Below are positions 7,717 to 16,026 of a stretch of DNA of 64,000 nt, one piece after another; position 1 is the first letter of the stretch; the number at the start of each line of letters is the position of its first letter. Source of the DNA: an uncultured Tateyamaria sp. (lineage in GTDB: Bacteria > Pseudomonadota > Alphaproteobacteria > Rhodobacterales > Rhodobacteraceae); the NCBI RefSeq assembly GCF_947503045.1, contig NZ_CANNCF010000008.1:16252-80251 (forward strand), in the 5' to 3' direction. The position numbers and the translations under genes were made by a program. The notes below the pieces were generated by a model. It saw nothing but the letters and a program-made list of their open reading frames with translations, was not told where the DNA came from and ran no database searches.

Positions 7717-9956
7717 GCGACAACAAAGACCAGGTGCCGGGCAAAGCGGCAGAGTCCGGGTCGGAAGATGACGATGAAAGAACGATCCTGTTTCAGGCGA
7801 TACCAGAGCCTGAAAAGGAAAAGCCTGCAGAGCCGGCGCCTGCGGAACCAGTGACGCAATCCGATATCATTCCGGATGACTTTGACGACACGACTGACTC
7901 GGACGCGACCATTATTGCGCCCGTCCCGGCGTCCAAGCCCGCACCTGCGCCTGCGGCGGCACCAACCCCGCCGCCGACGCCGACAGCACCACCCGCAACC
8001 GCGACGGCAGCGCCCGATGACGAGGATGATGACCGCACCGTGGTGAAGACGGATGTGCGCCGTGGCACCTCGCGCCCCGAAGCGGCCCCGGCCGCCACCC
8101 AGCCGCCGCCCTTGACGCAAACACAGGCAGAGGGTCCGGGCCCGCAAACCCATACCAACACGGTCAGTGTTGTGCCTCCGCCCCCCGGGGCTGATCCGAC
8201 GCCGCTGAGCTCGCTTGAGCCGGGCACCATCATCAACAACATGTACCGCGTCGAGGAACGGCTGGATCAGGGCGGCATGGGCCGCGTGTTCCGGGGTGTC
8301 GAGATCGGTACGGGCGAAAACGTCGCCATCAAGGTGATCCTGCCCGAGATGGCCGAGGACGACAAAGTCGCGGCCATGTTCCGCCGCGAGGCGCGCACCC
8401 TGCGCCAGCTGCACCATGACGCCATCGTGCGCTATTTCGCTTATGTGCCGCCGGATGAGAACATCAACCTCCACGCTTTGGTCATGGGGTTCATCGAAGG
8501 CACCAAGCTGTCCGACACGATCAAGGAAAAGGGTGCGCTGGACCGCGATCAGGTGATCGAACTGACCATGCGTCTGGCCGATGGTCTGGACCGTGCCCAC
8601 AATATCGGCGTTGTGCACCGCGACCTGTCTCCGGACAACGTGATGTTGCAGGGCGGCGATATCTCGAAGGCCGTGTTGATCGACTTTGGCATTTCGCGCA
8701 GCGACAACGTCAAGGAAGCCACCATCGGCAACGAGTTTGCGGGCAAGCTGAAATATGTCTCGCCCGAACAGATGGGTGCCTTTGGCGGGCAGGCCGAGGG
8801 GCCAAGTGACGTCTATTCGCTTGGCTTGCTGATGATCGGCATGCTGACCGGTACGCCGATGCCGATGGGGACGAATTTTGTCGAAGCGGTGCAAAAGCGG
8901 CAGTCAGTGCCTGATCTGTCCTTCCTGCCGGAGGAGTTTCAGGGGCTGATTGCCCATATGCTGCAGCCCAATCCCAAGGATCGCTTGCCCAGCATGGCCG
9001 CCGTGATCGAGGAATTGCGTGTCCTGAAGGGCGAGACCGGCCTTGGCGGGTCGCGCCTGCGCTTTACCCAGCCACCCGTGGCCGACCGGGTTGTGCCGGG
9101 TCTGCAATCGGTGCCGTCGACCGCCACGGGGGCCGGAACAAACGCGCCGGGCACGATGCCGCCTGCGGCCCCCCGGGTCGAGGAATCGTCGGGCGGCAGG
9201 GGTATGATCCTGGGTCTGGGCGTGGTTGCGCTGGTGGCTGCGGGTGCGGCGGCGTTCTTCTTTGGCGGCGATTTGATGTCGGGCGGCGGTGGCACCGAAG
9301 AGCCTGCCGGCGTCGAGACGGTCGAAGAGGGGCTGACCCGCACTGAGGGCACCCGCGCGACCTTTTTGGCCGAAGCGGTGCCGGAGGCCTGCGCTTTTGC
9401 CGGGTTGCGCGCCCATGGCCCGAATGCGGGTCTAATCGAGGGGTTTGCCAATGATCTGACTCCGTTGCAGGGGCTGAGTTCGTCCTTTGGGGCGCAGTTT
9501 GGCAGCAACCCGCAAGTGGTTCCGCGCGGGATTTCCGCGGCCCAATGTGCGGTGCTTGATTTTGCCCGCGCCTTTCAGGGCACACGTGGCGCCGGGATCG
9601 AGGTTGCACTGGCCGAAAATTCGATGTCCCGCGCCACCGGCGTACGTGGCACGGTGCATGGCAGCTCGGGCCGTCAGAACTGGCTCGCCCTTGTGGATCC
9701 CAACGGGCAGGTGTTTTCGCTGATGCGCCAGTTTGATGACCCGATCGGGGATGAGCGCCGCTTTGCCTTCCGGCTGCCTTCGGCGGCGCCCGGTATCTAC
9801 ATGGTGATTGCGCTGGCCTCGGAGTCGCCGCTGGTGCGTGCGGGTGCGATGCAGGACGGCACGGCGGCGGATGCGATCCTGCCGCTGATGACCCGCGAGC
9901 TGGCCGTGGACGGGCAGGGGGCGGTGGACATCGCCTATTTGGAGCTGACCCGGTAG
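7713..9956 (+). CDS. ppkA: Membrane Ser/Thr protein kinase PpkA with periplasmic C-terminal domain
   Basis: Hanks-type kinase that activates T6SS. The start is the ATG overlapping the pppA1 stop (747 residues). About 1-170 are disordered and Pro/Ala-rich with DDERTILF and DDRTVVK motifs, possible autophosphorylation sites. The kinase domain spans about 176-440: glycine loop LDQGGMGRVF, AIKVI lysine, VVHRDLSPDN catalytic loop (Ser replaces the usual Lys after HRDL) and IDFGIS. One membrane helix lies at about 496-519, then a periplasmic domain of about 220 residues. That domain resembles the C-terminus of the TonB-like protein at 12760-14490 (QCA-x-LD-xx-RA, then LVD-x-NG-x-V). This is the only kinase gene in the window, so it may serve both T6SS loci. 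Confidence 0.93.
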   Translation: MSDNKDQVPGKAAESGSEDDDERTILFQAIPEPEKEKPAEPAPAEPVTQSDIIPDDFDDTTDSDATIIAPVPASKPAPAPAAAPTPPPTPTAPPATATAAPDDEDDDRTVVKTDVRRGTSRPEAAPAATQPPPLTQTQAEGPGPQTHTNTVSVVPPPPGADPTPLSSLEPGTIINNMYRVEERLDQGGMGRVFRGVEIGTGENVAIKVILPEMAEDDKVAAMFRREARTLRQLHHDAIVRYFAYVPPDENINLHALVMGFIEGTKLSDTIKEKGALDRDQVIELTMRLADGLDRAHNIGVVHRDLSPDNVMLQGGDISKAVLIDFGISRSDNVKEATIGNEFAGKLKYVSPEQMGAFGGQAEGPSDVYSLGLLMIGMLTGTPMPMGTNFVEAVQKRQSVPDLSFLPEEFQGLIAHMLQPNPKDRLPSMAAVIEELRVLKGETGLGGSRLRFTQPPVADRVVPGLQSVPSTATGAGTNAPGTMPPAAPRVEESSGGRGMILGLGVVALVAAGAAAFFFGGDLMSGGGGTEEPAGVETVEEGLTRTEGTRATFLAEAVPEACAFAGLRAHGPNAGLIEGFANDLTPLQGLSSSFGAQFGSNPQVVPRGISAAQCAVLDFARAFQGTRGAGIEVALAENSMSRATGVRGTVHGSSGRQNWLALVDPNGQVFSLMRQFDDPIGDERRFAFRLPSAAPGIYMVIALASESPLVRAGAMQDGTAADAILPLMTRELAVDGQGAVDIAYLELTR

Positions 9957-9986
9957 AGTGCGCTAAGCCCCTGTTTTACATAGAAA

Positions 9987-10012
9987 GGGCGGCCGGTTTT
10001 GGCCGCCCGTTT
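9987..10012. terminator. Hairpin terminator after ppkA
   Basis: Perfect 8-bp stem GGGCGGCC / GGCCGCCC with loop GGTTTT, then a short T run. It lies between ppkA and the convergent gene ending at 10035 and may serve the T6SS operon. Confidence 0.75.
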
Positions 10013-10034
10013 GAGCTCTGGCTGAATGGTTGAC

Positions 10035-10730
10035 TTACCGCCGTTTGCGGCGCAATGCGGCGATCCCGCCGATGCCCATCACCAGCAGGATGCCTGAGGC
10101 GGGCAATGGCACGGCGGGCGGTTGCTGCGCATCCGCGATCAGAAAGCTGGTCGCGTTGAACGAAAAGCGGGGGTCCGACGCGGTCGGGAACAGATGCGAT
10201 GCCGTGCCGCCGAACCGCAATCCGCGCGACTGAATACGGCTGTCGAATATGGTTGTGCTGCGGAAGCCGTTTGCGGCGTTTGCATCAAAGCTGTTCTGCG
10301 AAAAGAAGGCCGAGACCACGTAGGTGTTGCCGGTCAGAACCGAGATCGGGTTGGCCAGCGATTCATAGCGGATGACATTGGGGCCGTTCAGATTGCCCGG
10401 ACCAACGGCAGAGGCGGTGCCGGGCTGGATGGTCACGCGCCCAAGCTCAGTTCCCGCGTTGTCCCAGAGAACCACGGAGTGGGCCGTGGCAAATCCCGGC
10501 CCGTCGCCGGGGATCCCGATGGATCCGTTGGTGATGTCGATCAGGCCAAGCGCGACGATGTCGAAATTCTCCTGAGCCTCAAAGGCCCAGCCCCGCACAG
10601 AGGCCGCTGGACTGTAGCCGCCGCTTTGGCTGGACGAGAAGCTGAGGGCGGAGGATGTGGCGGCCTGAGCCTGCACGATCCCCAGTGAAAGCGCGAGCGC
10701 GGTGGCAAAGAGTGTGGAAAAAAGTTTCAT
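10035..10730 (-). CDS. Secreted VPLPA-CTERM anchored protein
   Basis: Exported protein of 231 residues. An N-terminal signal peptide (MKLFSTLFATALALSLG, cleavage after QAQA) precedes a Ser/Gly/Asn-rich beta-type ectodomain. The C-terminus has AVPLPASGILLVMG, a hydrophobic helix and RRKRR, which is the VPLPA-CTERM form of the PEP-CTERM sorting signal typical of Rhodobacterales. Such proteins are processed by an exosortase and linked to the cell surface or exopolysaccharide. The ATG at 10730 has GAGGA upstream; a longer in-frame extension has no support. No exosortase gene is in the window, so processing must use one encoded elsewhere. Binding function unknown. Confidence 0.85.
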   Translation of the reverse strand: MKLFSTLFATALALSLGIVQAQAATSSALSFSSSQSGGYSPAASVRGWAFEAQENFDIVALGLIDITNGSIGIPGDGPGFATAHSVVLWDNAGTELGRVTIQPGTASAVGPGNLNGPNVIRYESLANPISVLTGNTYVVSAFFSQNSFDANAANGFRSTTIFDSRIQSRGLRFGGTASHLFPTASDPRFSFNATSFLIADAQQPPAVPLPASGILLVMGIGGIAALRRKRR

Positions 10731-11258
10731 GATGGGTCCTCGAAAAATCACCCCAACGTACGGCGCGGTGCCAAATCTGCCAAGAAATGAGGCGAAATAC
10801 TCCAGTAAACAGACTGTTTTTCTATCTATGCAGGAAAATGCGCATGGTTTTGGCGACGTGTTGCCCGGCAAGGGCACTCGGGTCGAATCGCTGACGCGGA
10901 TCAGCGGCAGCGCCGTTTCGGGGCGGTGCAGAGCCAGAACCGGAGGCGCACCGAACTGTTCGCGCGGATGATGTCAGGCCCGCCTCGAGGCGTAAAAGGA
11001 GGACATCATCCTGACGCTGAGGACGTTCGAGCTGGGCGTGGATATCACCGGGTTGGAGGCAAAACGGTCGCGGCGTTTCATAGACGAAACGGCGCAAATG
11101 CAGCGTGTCGAGAGGTGGTCAGGAAACAATGCAGCACGCGCCAGATGCATTGGTTAGAATATTATTAAAAAGCCGCTCAAATTCTTGACAGGCCACATTT
11201 CTGCCAGCATCAAGACGCATAATCATAACCAGTAAACGCATTCTACCAGGAGTAATAC
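10731..11258. other. 528-bp intergenic region
   Basis: Divergent spacer between two VPLPA-CTERM genes. No credible coding frame. The right part (about 11150-11250) is AT-rich and holds a TTGACA element. The middle is GC-rich with no similarity I can name; a decayed gene is possible. Confidence 0.6.
11185..11213 (+). promoter_or_regulatory. Candidate promoter of the second VPLPA-CTERM gene
   Basis: Consensus -35 TTGACA at 11185-11190, with a weak -10 candidate CATCAA 17 bp downstream; CATAAT at 11218 is better but spaced too far. AGGAG precedes the ATG at 11259. Confidence 0.35.
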
Positions 11259-11960
11259 ATGCGCTTTTTGACAGCATTGGCCGTGGCCTTCACATTCGCC
11301 TCAGGCATGGCTCAGGCCGCACCCATCAACGGGTCCGACCTTGCCGCAAATCCCAATATCGCCCTTCCGAACGGCAGCGCGAGCACAGTGGGAACGTCCA
11401 TCCAGTTCTCGGGCCCTCCGACAAACCAGGTCATTGTCGACGCCTCGCTGTCTGCCTTTGGATTTACGTCGAGCGGATCGATCACCGTGGATACAACCCG
11501 GGTGAGCGGCGATTCAGATTTCTGGATCGGCCTTTTTGACGGTACGAATTTCGACAGCTACGGGTTTTGGGATGGCGGCCGCATTGGCAACTATTCAAGC
11601 GCGCATACGTCCGATGGTGTCACCTTCGCCGAAGTTGGTGCATTTGCCGGAGCCACAAACATCGCGTCAAGCACCGCAATCGGCGAACAGGGTATCATGA
11701 CCTTTTCTTTCGATCTGATTGCCGGAACGACCAGCCTTGACGTGAACGGCACGACTGTCAGCCGGAACGTTCTGCCGGGCTTTAACTCGGCGGCACCGCT
11801 GCGCCTTCTGATCGGCAAAGGGTCGACCGGCGAGACGCTTCAGATCAACAGCATCGACTTTGTCAGCACCAACCCACCAGCGGTGCCACTGCCTGCAGGT
11901 CTGCCGCTGCTGCTGACCGGTATCTTTGCCTTTGGCGTGATGCGCCGCAAGATGGCCTGA
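11259..11960 (+). CDS. Secreted VPLPA-CTERM anchored protein
   Basis: Protein of 233 residues with signal peptide MRFLTALAVAFTFASGMAQA, a Ser/Thr/Gly-rich beta-sandwich-like ectodomain, and the anchor AVPLPAGLPLLLTG plus hydrophobic helix and MRRK. The ectodomain has no catalytic motif I recognise, and alternating small and hydrophobic residues suggest a lectin- or adhesin-like fold. It is not closely similar to its neighbour at 10035-10730 outside the sorting signal. Single gene with its own strong terminator. A role in surface or matrix interaction is inferred only from the sorting signal. Confidence 0.85.
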   Translation: MRFLTALAVAFTFASGMAQAAPINGSDLAANPNIALPNGSASTVGTSIQFSGPPTNQVIVDASLSAFGFTSSGSITVDTTRVSGDSDFWIGLFDGTNFDSYGFWDGGRIGNYSSAHTSDGVTFAEVGAFAGATNIASSTAIGEQGIMTFSFDLIAGTTSLDVNGTTVSRNVLPGFNSAAPLRLLIGKGSTGETLQINSIDFVSTNPPAVPLPAGLPLLLTGIFAFGVMRRKMA

Positions 11961-11987
11961 TCCGGCCTCAACCGTTACCAAACACGG

Positions 11988-12018
11988 AAAAACCGGGCCA
12001 ATGCGGCCCGGTTTTTTT
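11988..12018 (+). terminator. Rho-independent terminator
   Basis: Stem AACCGGGCC / GGCCCGGTT with loop AATGC, flanked by A's on the left and a run of seven T's on the right. It ends the VPLPA-CTERM gene and could act in both directions for the convergent gene at 12059. Confidence 0.9.
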
Positions 12019-12058
12019 GTGCCGTGAGCAGGGCTGTTATGTGGGGTAGGGTGCGCGG

Positions 12059-12607
12059 TCAGAACCGCCCGCCAAGGCCGATGACGCCGTAGGTGATCGG
12101 CAGCTTGCCCTTGGGCACGGCCTTGAGATCGACGCCGAGGAAAAGCTCGATATCCAGTTCGATCTTGTCCTTGGACAGCACCTTGAACTTGATCGGCACA
12201 TGCATGCCACCGCCCTTGGGTTTGGGCAGCTTGATCGGCTTGCCTTTTTCCATGGCTTCGCGCTGCTTTTTGGCGGCATCCAGATCTTCGCGCAGGCCAG
12301 TGAGGGCGACCCCTTGCGAGGTGTCGGCGCCCTTCTTTTCGATCTCTTTCTCGACGTCCTTCTTGGTCTTGTCGAGTTGCTTTTTGAGCATGCCGGTGGT
12401 GACCTTGGTGACGGTCTGATCCAGCTTGCCGGCCTGTTTGCAGACAATCCCCTCGATCAGCTTTTCGGTGATCTTTTTGGCCGGAAGGGACTTGGCCTTT
12501 TTCTGGATTTCCTTGGAGGCCTCTTTGCAGGCGTCCTCGATATGTTTGGTCAGGGGCAGCGCCAACAGGACGGGCGCCATCGCGTTCAATACGCTGGTTG
12601 GGAACAT
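12059..12607 (-). CDS. Lysine-rich hypothetical protein
   Basis: Unrecognised protein of 182 residues. A short hydrophobic N-terminal stretch (VLNAMAPVLLALPLT) is followed by a highly charged, Lys/Glu-rich helical middle with repeated KK pairs and a Gly-rich beta C-terminus (LPITYGVIGLGGRF). AAAGGA six bases before the ATG supports the start. Monocistronic. Its composition recalls the lysine-rich protein at 53604-54542 in the T6SS operon, but I see no clear alignment. It could be T6SS cargo or a structural orphan. Confidence 0.7.
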   Translation of the reverse strand: MFPTSVLNAMAPVLLALPLTKHIEDACKEASKEIQKKAKSLPAKKITEKLIEGIVCKQAGKLDQTVTKVTTGMLKKQLDKTKKDVEKEIEKKGADTSQGVALTGLREDLDAAKKQREAMEKGKPIKLPKPKGGGMHVPIKFKVLSKDKIELDIELFLGVDLKAVPKGKLPITYGVIGLGGRF

Positions 12608-12759
12608 TTCATATCCTTTCGACCCGGCACGCAGGCCAATATGTCTGGGGTCCGGGCATTCAAATGACTTACGTTAATGCCCAAGGCTAGCGACGGCGGC
12701 TTTGCCTTGGCAATATAGTTCACCCGGAGGAGGCAAATTCGGCGGCTTTTGGCGCAGGA

Positions 12760-14490
12760 TCACTGCACGTCGAAGGTTGCGACCCCGAAGACCATGCTTT
12801 GCAATGTCTCGGACGGGATAGAGCCAAAGACCTGCTGCGCCTCCTGTCCGATCCGGCCGGACAGGTCGAGCGGTGCGTCGCTGGTGCCGATGGCCACCAG
12901 CACCTGCCGCGTGGCGCGCGCCGGGCCGGAACGTGCCACGGGCGCGTCGAACACCGGCGTGTTGCCATCAAGGGATACGAAAGGCGCGAGGTCCTGCACC
13001 ACGCCATTGTCATCCACCAAAAGCAGCGTCACGAACAGCCCGCCAGCGCCCAGCACACGGCCCGTCAGTGCGTCACCGCTGAGCAGGGTGGCCGTGTCGA
13101 TGGACAGACCGATGCGGTTGGCCGGATAGCTGTCGCTGGCGCGCAGGGCGTCAAGCGAGGCGCATTGGCGTGGATCGAGGATTTCGCGCGTCTGCACGGG
13201 AGCAAAGTCCAGCCCGTTGACGATCACCTGGGCCTGTGCGTCCAGCACCGCCTCGTCCGCGCCGATCATCGCAAGCCCTGCCAGCGCGTCACCCCCGGCC
13301 CGGCGGGGCAGGGCGAGCGTGCACTGTTCCTGCGCGGTGGCGCGGATGCGGCGCAACAGCTGACCGATGGCCACGTCAGAGGCGGAGGGGTTGGCCAGCG
13401 CCTGCACCGCCGGTGCTGCGGGTACTTCAGGTTCTGGTGGCTCTGCGGCCTCCTCGGCTGCTTCCTCTGCGATCTCTTCAACCGGCTCTGGTTCCGGGTC
13501 GGGTGTTGGTTCTGGCTCAGGCTCTGGCTCAGCCAGGTCGATGGGCGGATCGGCCTCGGGCAATTCGGGTTCCTCGGGGGCCTCTTCGGGCTCTTGCGGC
13601 AGCACGATGGGCGCGGATTCTTCCACGGGATCGGGTTCCAGAATGACCGCTTCGGGTGCTTCTGGTTCGGGGACGAGGGCCGCGAAATCTTCGGGCAGGG
13701 GCAGCACATCATCCGGAGGCAGCACGCCGCTGCCGCCTTCGCCCAGCGGGTTGACGACGGCGTCGTCGATGGCCAGCAGATCCTCGATTTCAGGCGATGT
13801 GGGTTCGGGTGCCAGCGGAGTCAGAGGGGTTGGATCGGGCAGGTCGGGCGCCTCGGCCACGACTTCGGGCTCTGGTTCCGTCAGTTCGGGTTCGACGACC
13901 TCGGGTTCAGGTTCGGGCAGCGGCTCAGGCTCCGGGTCGGGCAGGACCTCGGCCACTTCTGGCTCTGTGGGTTCGGGTTCGATCACCTCCGGCTCGGCCA
14001 CTTCGGGCAGCGTCGGCTCGGGATCGATCACTTCGGGTTCGCTGATCTCGGGTTCAAGAGGTTCGGGTTCCACGACCTCGGGCTCGCTCACTTCCGGCTC
14101 AAGCGGTTCGGGTTCCAGCAGTTCCGGTTCAGCGGCTTCCAACTCGGGTTCGAGCAGCTCTTCTTCGGGGGCGAGCAGATCCTCGTCCGGGGCGAGCGCG
14201 GCGAGGTCATCCGGGGTTTCTGCGTCGATGTCGTCGGGCGCGGTTATTTCAGCGTCTTCGGGCACCAGATTGCTGTCATCGACCGGTTCCAGTTCTTCGA
14301 CAAAGGCGGCGTCGAGGATTTCGAGACTGACGGTGATTTCGGGCGTTTCGGGTTCGGGCGGAGTCGGGACCAGCACGACAACGCCGGAAAACAGCACGAA
14401 AGACACGATCCCCGCATGTGCCAGAAGCGAGGCGACGAAGGAGCCGTACCAGGGCACGGCGCGGGGGGAGCCGTGAGGCAGAAAGCTCAT
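12760..14490 (-). CDS. TonB-like membrane protein with long Glu-Pro linker
   Basis: Protein of 576 residues at the end of an exbB-exbD-exbD operon. A single N-terminal membrane helix (about 17-40, [20 protein letters not shown]) is followed by roughly 300 residues of E-P-E-x repeats, as in TonB/TolA periplasm-spanning stalks, and a globular C-terminal domain of about 200 residues. The C-terminal domain lacks the classic TonB YP motif. It instead resembles the periplasmic domain of Ppk[11 protein letters not shown], then [19 protein letters not shown] and [10 protein letters not shown]. The position points to force transduction from an ExbBD motor to an unknown envelope target. ATGA overlap with the upstream exbD. 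Confidence 0.75.
   Translation of the reverse strand: MSFLPHGSPRAVPWYGSFVASLLAHAGIVSFVLFSGVVVLVPTPPEPETPEITVSLEILDAAFVEELEPVDDSNLVPEDAEITAPDDIDAETPDDLAALAPDEDLLAPEEELLEPELEAAEPELLEPEPLEPEVSEPEVVEPEPLEPEISEPEVIDPEPTLPEVAEPEVIEPEPTEPEVAEVLPDPEPEPLPEPEPEVVEPELTEPEPEVVAEAPDLPDPTPLTPLAPEPTSPEIEDLLAIDDAVVNPLGEGGSGVLPPDDVLPLPEDFAALVPEPEAPEAVILEPDPVEESAPIVLPQEPEEAPEEPELPEADPPIDLAEPEPEPEPTPDPEPEPVEEIAEEAAEEAAEPPEPEVPAAPAVQALANPSASDVAIGQLLRRIRATAQEQCTLALPRRAGGDALAGLAMIGADEAVLDAQAQVIVNGLDFAPVQTREILDPRQCASLDALRASDSYPANRIGLSIDTATLLSGDALTGRVLGAGGLFVTLLLVDDNGVVQDLAPFVSLDGNTPVFDAPVARSGPARATRQVLVAIGTSDAPLDLSGRIGQEAQQVFGSIPSETLQSMVFGVATFDVQ
13400..14200 (-). repeat. Glu-Pro repeat region in the TonB-like protein
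   Basis: Imperfect tandem units of the form EPEV-x-EPEP / LEPE-x-SEPE in the coding strand. They would form an extended acidic periplasmic stalk. The densest part is about 13880-14160. Confidence 0.85.
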
Positions 14491-14897
14491 GGATCGTCCC
14501 CGGCGGCTTGTCCGTGCAGGGTCACCAGCTTGACGCTAACGGCGATCAGTTCTTCGGCGGCGAGCAGATCCAGCAGGGTGCCGGCGCCCAGGTTGCGGTC
14601 GGCCAGCACGTGCAGGGTCGGATAGTCGATCAGCGCTTCGGCCAATGTGCCAACCTCGAGCGGGATGCCATCAAGGGCCATTTTGGCGTTGGCGTCGATG
14701 GTCAGCAGCGGCTTGGGCAGCAGATCAAGGGGCAATTCGGAGGTTTCGGGCAGGTCGATTTCGACCGAGTCCGAGCTGATCAGCGTGCCTGTGGCCAGAA
14801 AGAAGAAGATCAGCAGCAGCACGATGTTCACGATCGCAAGCGATGAGTCGATGGCCTTGGCGCGGCGGACCTGGGGCAGGCGGGTCTTGGACATCAT
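14487..14897 (-). CDS. ExbD/TolR-family protein (second copy)
   Basis: Protein of 136 residues with the ExbD/TolR layout: a cytoplasmic N-terminus ([18 protein letters not shown]), one membrane helix ([18 protein letters not shown]) and a small periplasmic domain. The helix has no acidic residue at the position usually occupied by the proton-binding Asp (IVNIVLLL rather than D-x-x-x-x-LL). This copy may therefore be structural while the partner carries proton flow. It overlaps both neighbours by 4 bp. Confidence 0.82.
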   Translation of the reverse strand: MMSKTRLPQVRRAKAIDSSLAIVNIVLLLIFFFLATGTLISSDSVEIDLPETSELPLDLLPKPLLTIDANAKMALDGIPLEVGTLAEALIDYPTLHVLADRNLGAGTLLDLLAAEELIAVSVKLVTLHGQAAGDDP

Positions 14898-15352
14898 GCC
14901 CCCCCGCGGCTGATCTGGACGGCGCCGACATTGGCCCCTTCCAGTGCTTCGAGGGCGCTGGCGACATCCTGCACCCGCGCCTCTGACGTCACGATCAGTA
15001 CGACGCTGCCCGGCGCACCTTCGCTCAGCGCTTCGGCCAGGGCCGAGAGTTGGTCGATGTCGTAATCAAGCCCGGCGGAGCGCACGGTGCCATTGCCCAC
15101 GGTCCAGAGCGTGACATCGGCTGCTTGTGTGGGCGGGGCGGGCTGGTTCGGATCGTTGCCGGGACCTGCCGCAGTCGCATCCTCTTCGGACACCGGTTCG
15201 GCGGCGGTTTTGAGGGTGATCAGGGAGTAGGGGGCGAGGCTTGAGGACAGCATGAAGAAGATCAGCAGCTGAAACATGGCATCCGCCAGCGGTGTCAGCA
15301 CAAACCTGTAGCGCCTGGGGCGCTCGGGCAGGGGGGCTCTTCGAGATGCCAT
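14894..15352 (-). CDS. ExbD/TolR-family protein (first copy)
   Basis: Protein of 152 residues: basic cytoplasmic N-terminus (PERPRRYRF), membrane helix with the conserved acidic residue (LTPLADAMFQLLIFFML), and a periplasmic domain with the usual beta-alpha pattern (VVLIVTSEARVQDVASALEAL). The helix Asp fits the proton pathway of ExbD/TolR/MotB-type motors. It lies 15 bp after exbB and overlaps the second exbD by ATGA. Confidence 0.87.
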   Translation of the reverse strand: MASRRAPLPERPRRYRFVLTPLADAMFQLLIFFMLSSSLAPYSLITLKTAAEPVSEEDATAAGPGNDPNQPAPPTQAADVTLWTVGNGTVRSAGLDYDIDQLSALAEALSEGAPGSVVLIVTSEARVQDVASALEALEGANVGAVQISRGGA

Positions 15353-15367
15353 GATGTGCGGCCCCGG

Positions 15368-15994
15368 TTACTTGGCCGAATTCGGGTCAACCCGTCCGTG
15401 GATGGCCGCCGACATCAGCGCTTCGATCATGTTGCGTTCGCGGTCGATCCGACCCTCGAGCCAGGTGGCGATGAAGAAAGCAAAGAGCGCGACGATCAGC
15501 CCAGCCGCCGTGGTGGTCAGGGCCACATAGATACCGCCCGCGAGGGTGGCTGGGTCGACCGCCCCTTCGGCAACGGCGAGTACGGAAAAGGCGTCGATCA
15601 TACCGACAACCGTGCCCAGAAGGCCGAGCATCGGAGCGGCCTGCACCACCATGTCGAGCGCGCGCATCCGCTCGCTCATCGTGGCGAGTTCGATGATCGC
15701 GGTTTGGCGGCTGAGTTCTTCGGCATAGGTCACATCGGCGGGGCGGGCCTGAATGCCCGAAAACACCGCCTGAAGGATGCGCGACAGGACCGAGCGCCGC
15801 CGCCCGGCTGCGCTGATCGCCTCGTCCACCCGGCCATTCAGCCAGTCATCCAGAATCCGTTCAGCCTCGGATCGGCGCCCGACGCCAAGCCGGGCAAATT
15901 GCGCGATCTTGTAGAGCCCGATGGCGATGGCGACGAGCGACAGGAGCGCCAGAAGGCTGTAAACACCAAGGGAAGCAATCTGAAAAATGGACAT
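15368..15994 (-). CDS. MotA/TolQ/ExbB-family proton channel protein
   Basis: Protein of 208 residues with the three-helix ExbB/TolQ arrangement: helix 1 near residues 8-28, a cytoplasmic loop, then helices 2 and 3 with the family signature APMLGLLGTVVGMIDAF and a Thr-rich helix (YVALTTTAAGLIVALFAFF). Together with the two ExbD proteins it forms a proton-driven motor. It lies 32 bp downstream of a small secreted-protein gene in the same operon. Neither tolA/tolB/pal nor TonB-receptor genes are nearby, so it is unlikely to be the housekeeping Tol or iron system. Confidence 0.9.
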   Translation of the reverse strand: MSIFQIASLGVYSLLALLSLVAIAIGLYKIAQFARLGVGRRSEAERILDDWLNGRVDEAISAAGRRRSVLSRILQAVFSGIQARPADVTYAEELSRQTAIIELATMSERMRALDMVVQAAPMLGLLGTVVGMIDAFSVLAVAEGAVDPATLAGGIYVALTTTAAGLIVALFAFFIATWLEGRIDRERNMIEALMSAAIHGRVDPNSAK

Positions 15995-16026
15995 AATGGT
16001 TCTCGTTTGGGGCCGGGTGAGGTCGG

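Noticed and set aside
10822..11097. Small minus-strand frame of 91 codons in the VPLPA spacer
   Set aside because: No ribosome site, no domain, shadow-like composition; kept only as intergenic sequence.
12799..14625. Plus-strand Gly/Phe/Arg-rich frame opposite the TonB-like gene
   Set aside because: Mirror of the Glu-Pro repeats; the minus strand has the operon context and membrane helix.
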